Shown piece after piece: positions 5,390 through 5,993 of a stretch of DNA of 5,993 bases. The position numbers were made by a program, and so were the translations under genes. The first letter of the stretch is position 1, and each line of letters begins with the position of its first letter. The stretch covers positions 1 to 5,993 of the forward strand of contig PLNO01000150.1 in the NCBI GenBank assembly GCA_003141795.1, in the 5' to 3' direction. Source of the DNA: Spirochaetaceae bacterium. GTDB lineage: Bacteria; Spirochaetota; Spirochaetia; SZUA-6; Fen-1364. The notes under the pieces were generated by a model. It was not told where the DNA came from and did no database searches. It was given only the letters and a program-made list of their open reading frames with translations.

Positions 5390-5403
5390 TTGCGTTGGCG
5401 CAA
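5390..5403. promoter_or_regulatory. FNR/DNR-like palindrome TTGCG-N4-CGCAA upstream of nirK
   Basis: TTGCG (5390-5394), four bases, CGCAA (5399-5403): perfect 5-base arms with the 4-base centre typical of FNR-family sites (TTGAT-N4-ATCAA), but with CG in place of AT. It directly abuts the stop codon of the Crp/Fnr gene (5404-5406) and lies about 62 bases, centre to start codon, upstream of nirK. I saw no second copy in the window. Confidence 0.65.
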
Positions 5404-5993
5404 TCAGCCCTGGGGGGGCGAGTCCTCGGCGATGGCGCGGAGGAGCTCAGTGGACAGGATCACGATGTGTTCCCTGCCGCCGACGACGACGCCCTGGCGT
5501 TCCCATTCGCTCAGGAGCCTGCTCACCGTGAACAGCGTGGTGCCGGTCATTTCGGCGATCTCCTGGCGGCTCAAAGCGATATCGAAGGGCGGTCCGTCCG
5601 CCTTTTCGTGCTCCCCCTGCGCCCCGAGACGGAGAAGAGCGCGGGCTACACGCCGCTCGACCCGCTCCGTGGCGAGCTCTCGGAACCGATCCTGCATCTC
5701 TTCCAGATGCCCGTACATCAGCTCCGTCATCTTCATCCCCAGACCGGGGTCGTGGCGGGCGAGCTCCTTGAACAGCTCCCCCTTCCAGGCAAGTGCGACG
5801 CATCCGCCCAGCGCTTCCGCGGTGGCCGGATACCCTCCGTGCGGCCCCAGCATCGAAACGCCTCCGAACATCTGCCCCGCTGCGATCATGCGCATCGTGA
5901 CCTGACGGCCGTCCTCGGTGAGCTGGCCCATCTTGACCCTCCCGTCGACGAGCAGGAAGACGTGATCCGCAGTATCGCTCTGACTGAAGAAGG
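5404..5993 (-). CDS. Crp/Fnr-family transcriptional regulator, C-terminal part (cut by right window edge)
   Basis: The last 195 residues of a Crp/Fnr regulator; the frame is open through the right edge, and the internal ATG at 5931 is not the real start because residues upstream of it (FLLVDGRVK) are part of the same beta-roll. Seen: effector-binding beta-roll with FLLVDGRVKMGQLTEDGR and AGQMFGGVSMLG (visible residues 12-49), the long dimerisation helix (about 80-122), and the HTH SRQEIAEMTGTTLFTVSRLL (141-160). The recognition helix keeps the Ser-Arg of FNR, but Phe154 stands where CRP has Glu181 and FNR has Glu209. Only one cysteine (C64) is visible; an N-terminal Fe-S cysteine cluster, if any, would lie outside. 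Position immediately upstream of nirK, with an FNR-like palindrome between, suggests it controls nitrite reduction, sensing oxygen, nitric oxide or another signal that cannot be told from here. Confidence 0.93.
   Translation of the reverse strand, partial: FFSQSDTADHVFLLVDGRVKMGQLTEDGRQVTMRMIAAGQMFGGVSMLGPHGGYPATAEALGGCVALAWKGELFKELARHDPGLGMKMTELMYGHLEEMQDRFRELATERVERRVARALLRLGAQGEHEKADGPPFDIALSRQEIAEMTGTTLFTVSRLLSEWERQGVVVGGREHIVILSTELLRAIAEDSPPQG

Noticed and set aside
5335..5403. N-terminal extension of NirK to 5403
   Set aside because: It would place 23 charged residues before the signal peptide and make the promoter, operator and Shine-Dalgarno coding.

Overview
The window is visibly GC-rich with AT-richer intergenic gaps. 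It reads as ordinary bacterial chromosome, with no mobile element, RNA gene or CRISPR array recognised. It holds seven protein genes: five complete, and two cut by the window edges. Strong Shine-Dalgarno sequences (AAGGAGG type), a Sec-exported copper nitrite reductase, an oxygen-dependent fatty acid desaturase and a Crp/Fnr-family regulator suggest a free-living, facultatively respiring, probably Gram-negative bacterium. The sequence alone does not fix the phylum.

Layout: (1) minus strand, 1-409, the N-terminal part of the translational GTPase TypA/BipA, with a TTG start and its own promoter; (2) minus strand, 510-1577, a membrane fatty acid desaturase with all three histidine boxes, followed by a GC hairpin; (3) a 182-base divergent intergenic region with two separate inverted repeats, one on each gene's side; (4) plus strand, 1760-3894, a tight three-gene operon encoding a MarR repressor, a two-domain ring-cleaving dioxygenase/glyoxalase and an alpha/beta hydrolase. 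This matches the MhqR/MhqO/MhqD quinone-hydroquinone resistance set known from Bacillus; (5) convergent to it on the minus strand, 3913-5334, a NirK copper nitrite reductase with an extra N-terminal blue-copper domain; (6) upstream of nirK on the same strand, 5404 to the right edge, the C-terminal 195 residues of a Crp/Fnr regulator.

Two regulatory circuits can be read directly. First, the MarR gene has a good promoter (TTGACT, 17 bases, TATCTT) whose -10 and start point are covered by the inverted repeat TATCT-N7-AGATA. Its half-sites are those I recall for the MhqR box, so autorepression of the operon, lifted by quinone-like electrophiles, is the natural model. Second, the 69-base gap between the Crp/Fnr gene and nirK contains a perfect TTGCG-N4-CGCAA palindrome. 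A TACATT -10 element sits at the spacing that puts the palindrome centre at -41.5, the geometry of a class II FNR-type activator site. The adjacent regulator has an unusual recognition helix, with Phe where CRP and FNR have a base-contacting Glu, which may go with the non-standard TTGCG half-site.

The most interesting points are the regulator/operator pair at nirK, the perfect 19-base palindrome in front of the desaturase, the MhqR-like operator, and the fused-cupredoxin architecture of NirK.
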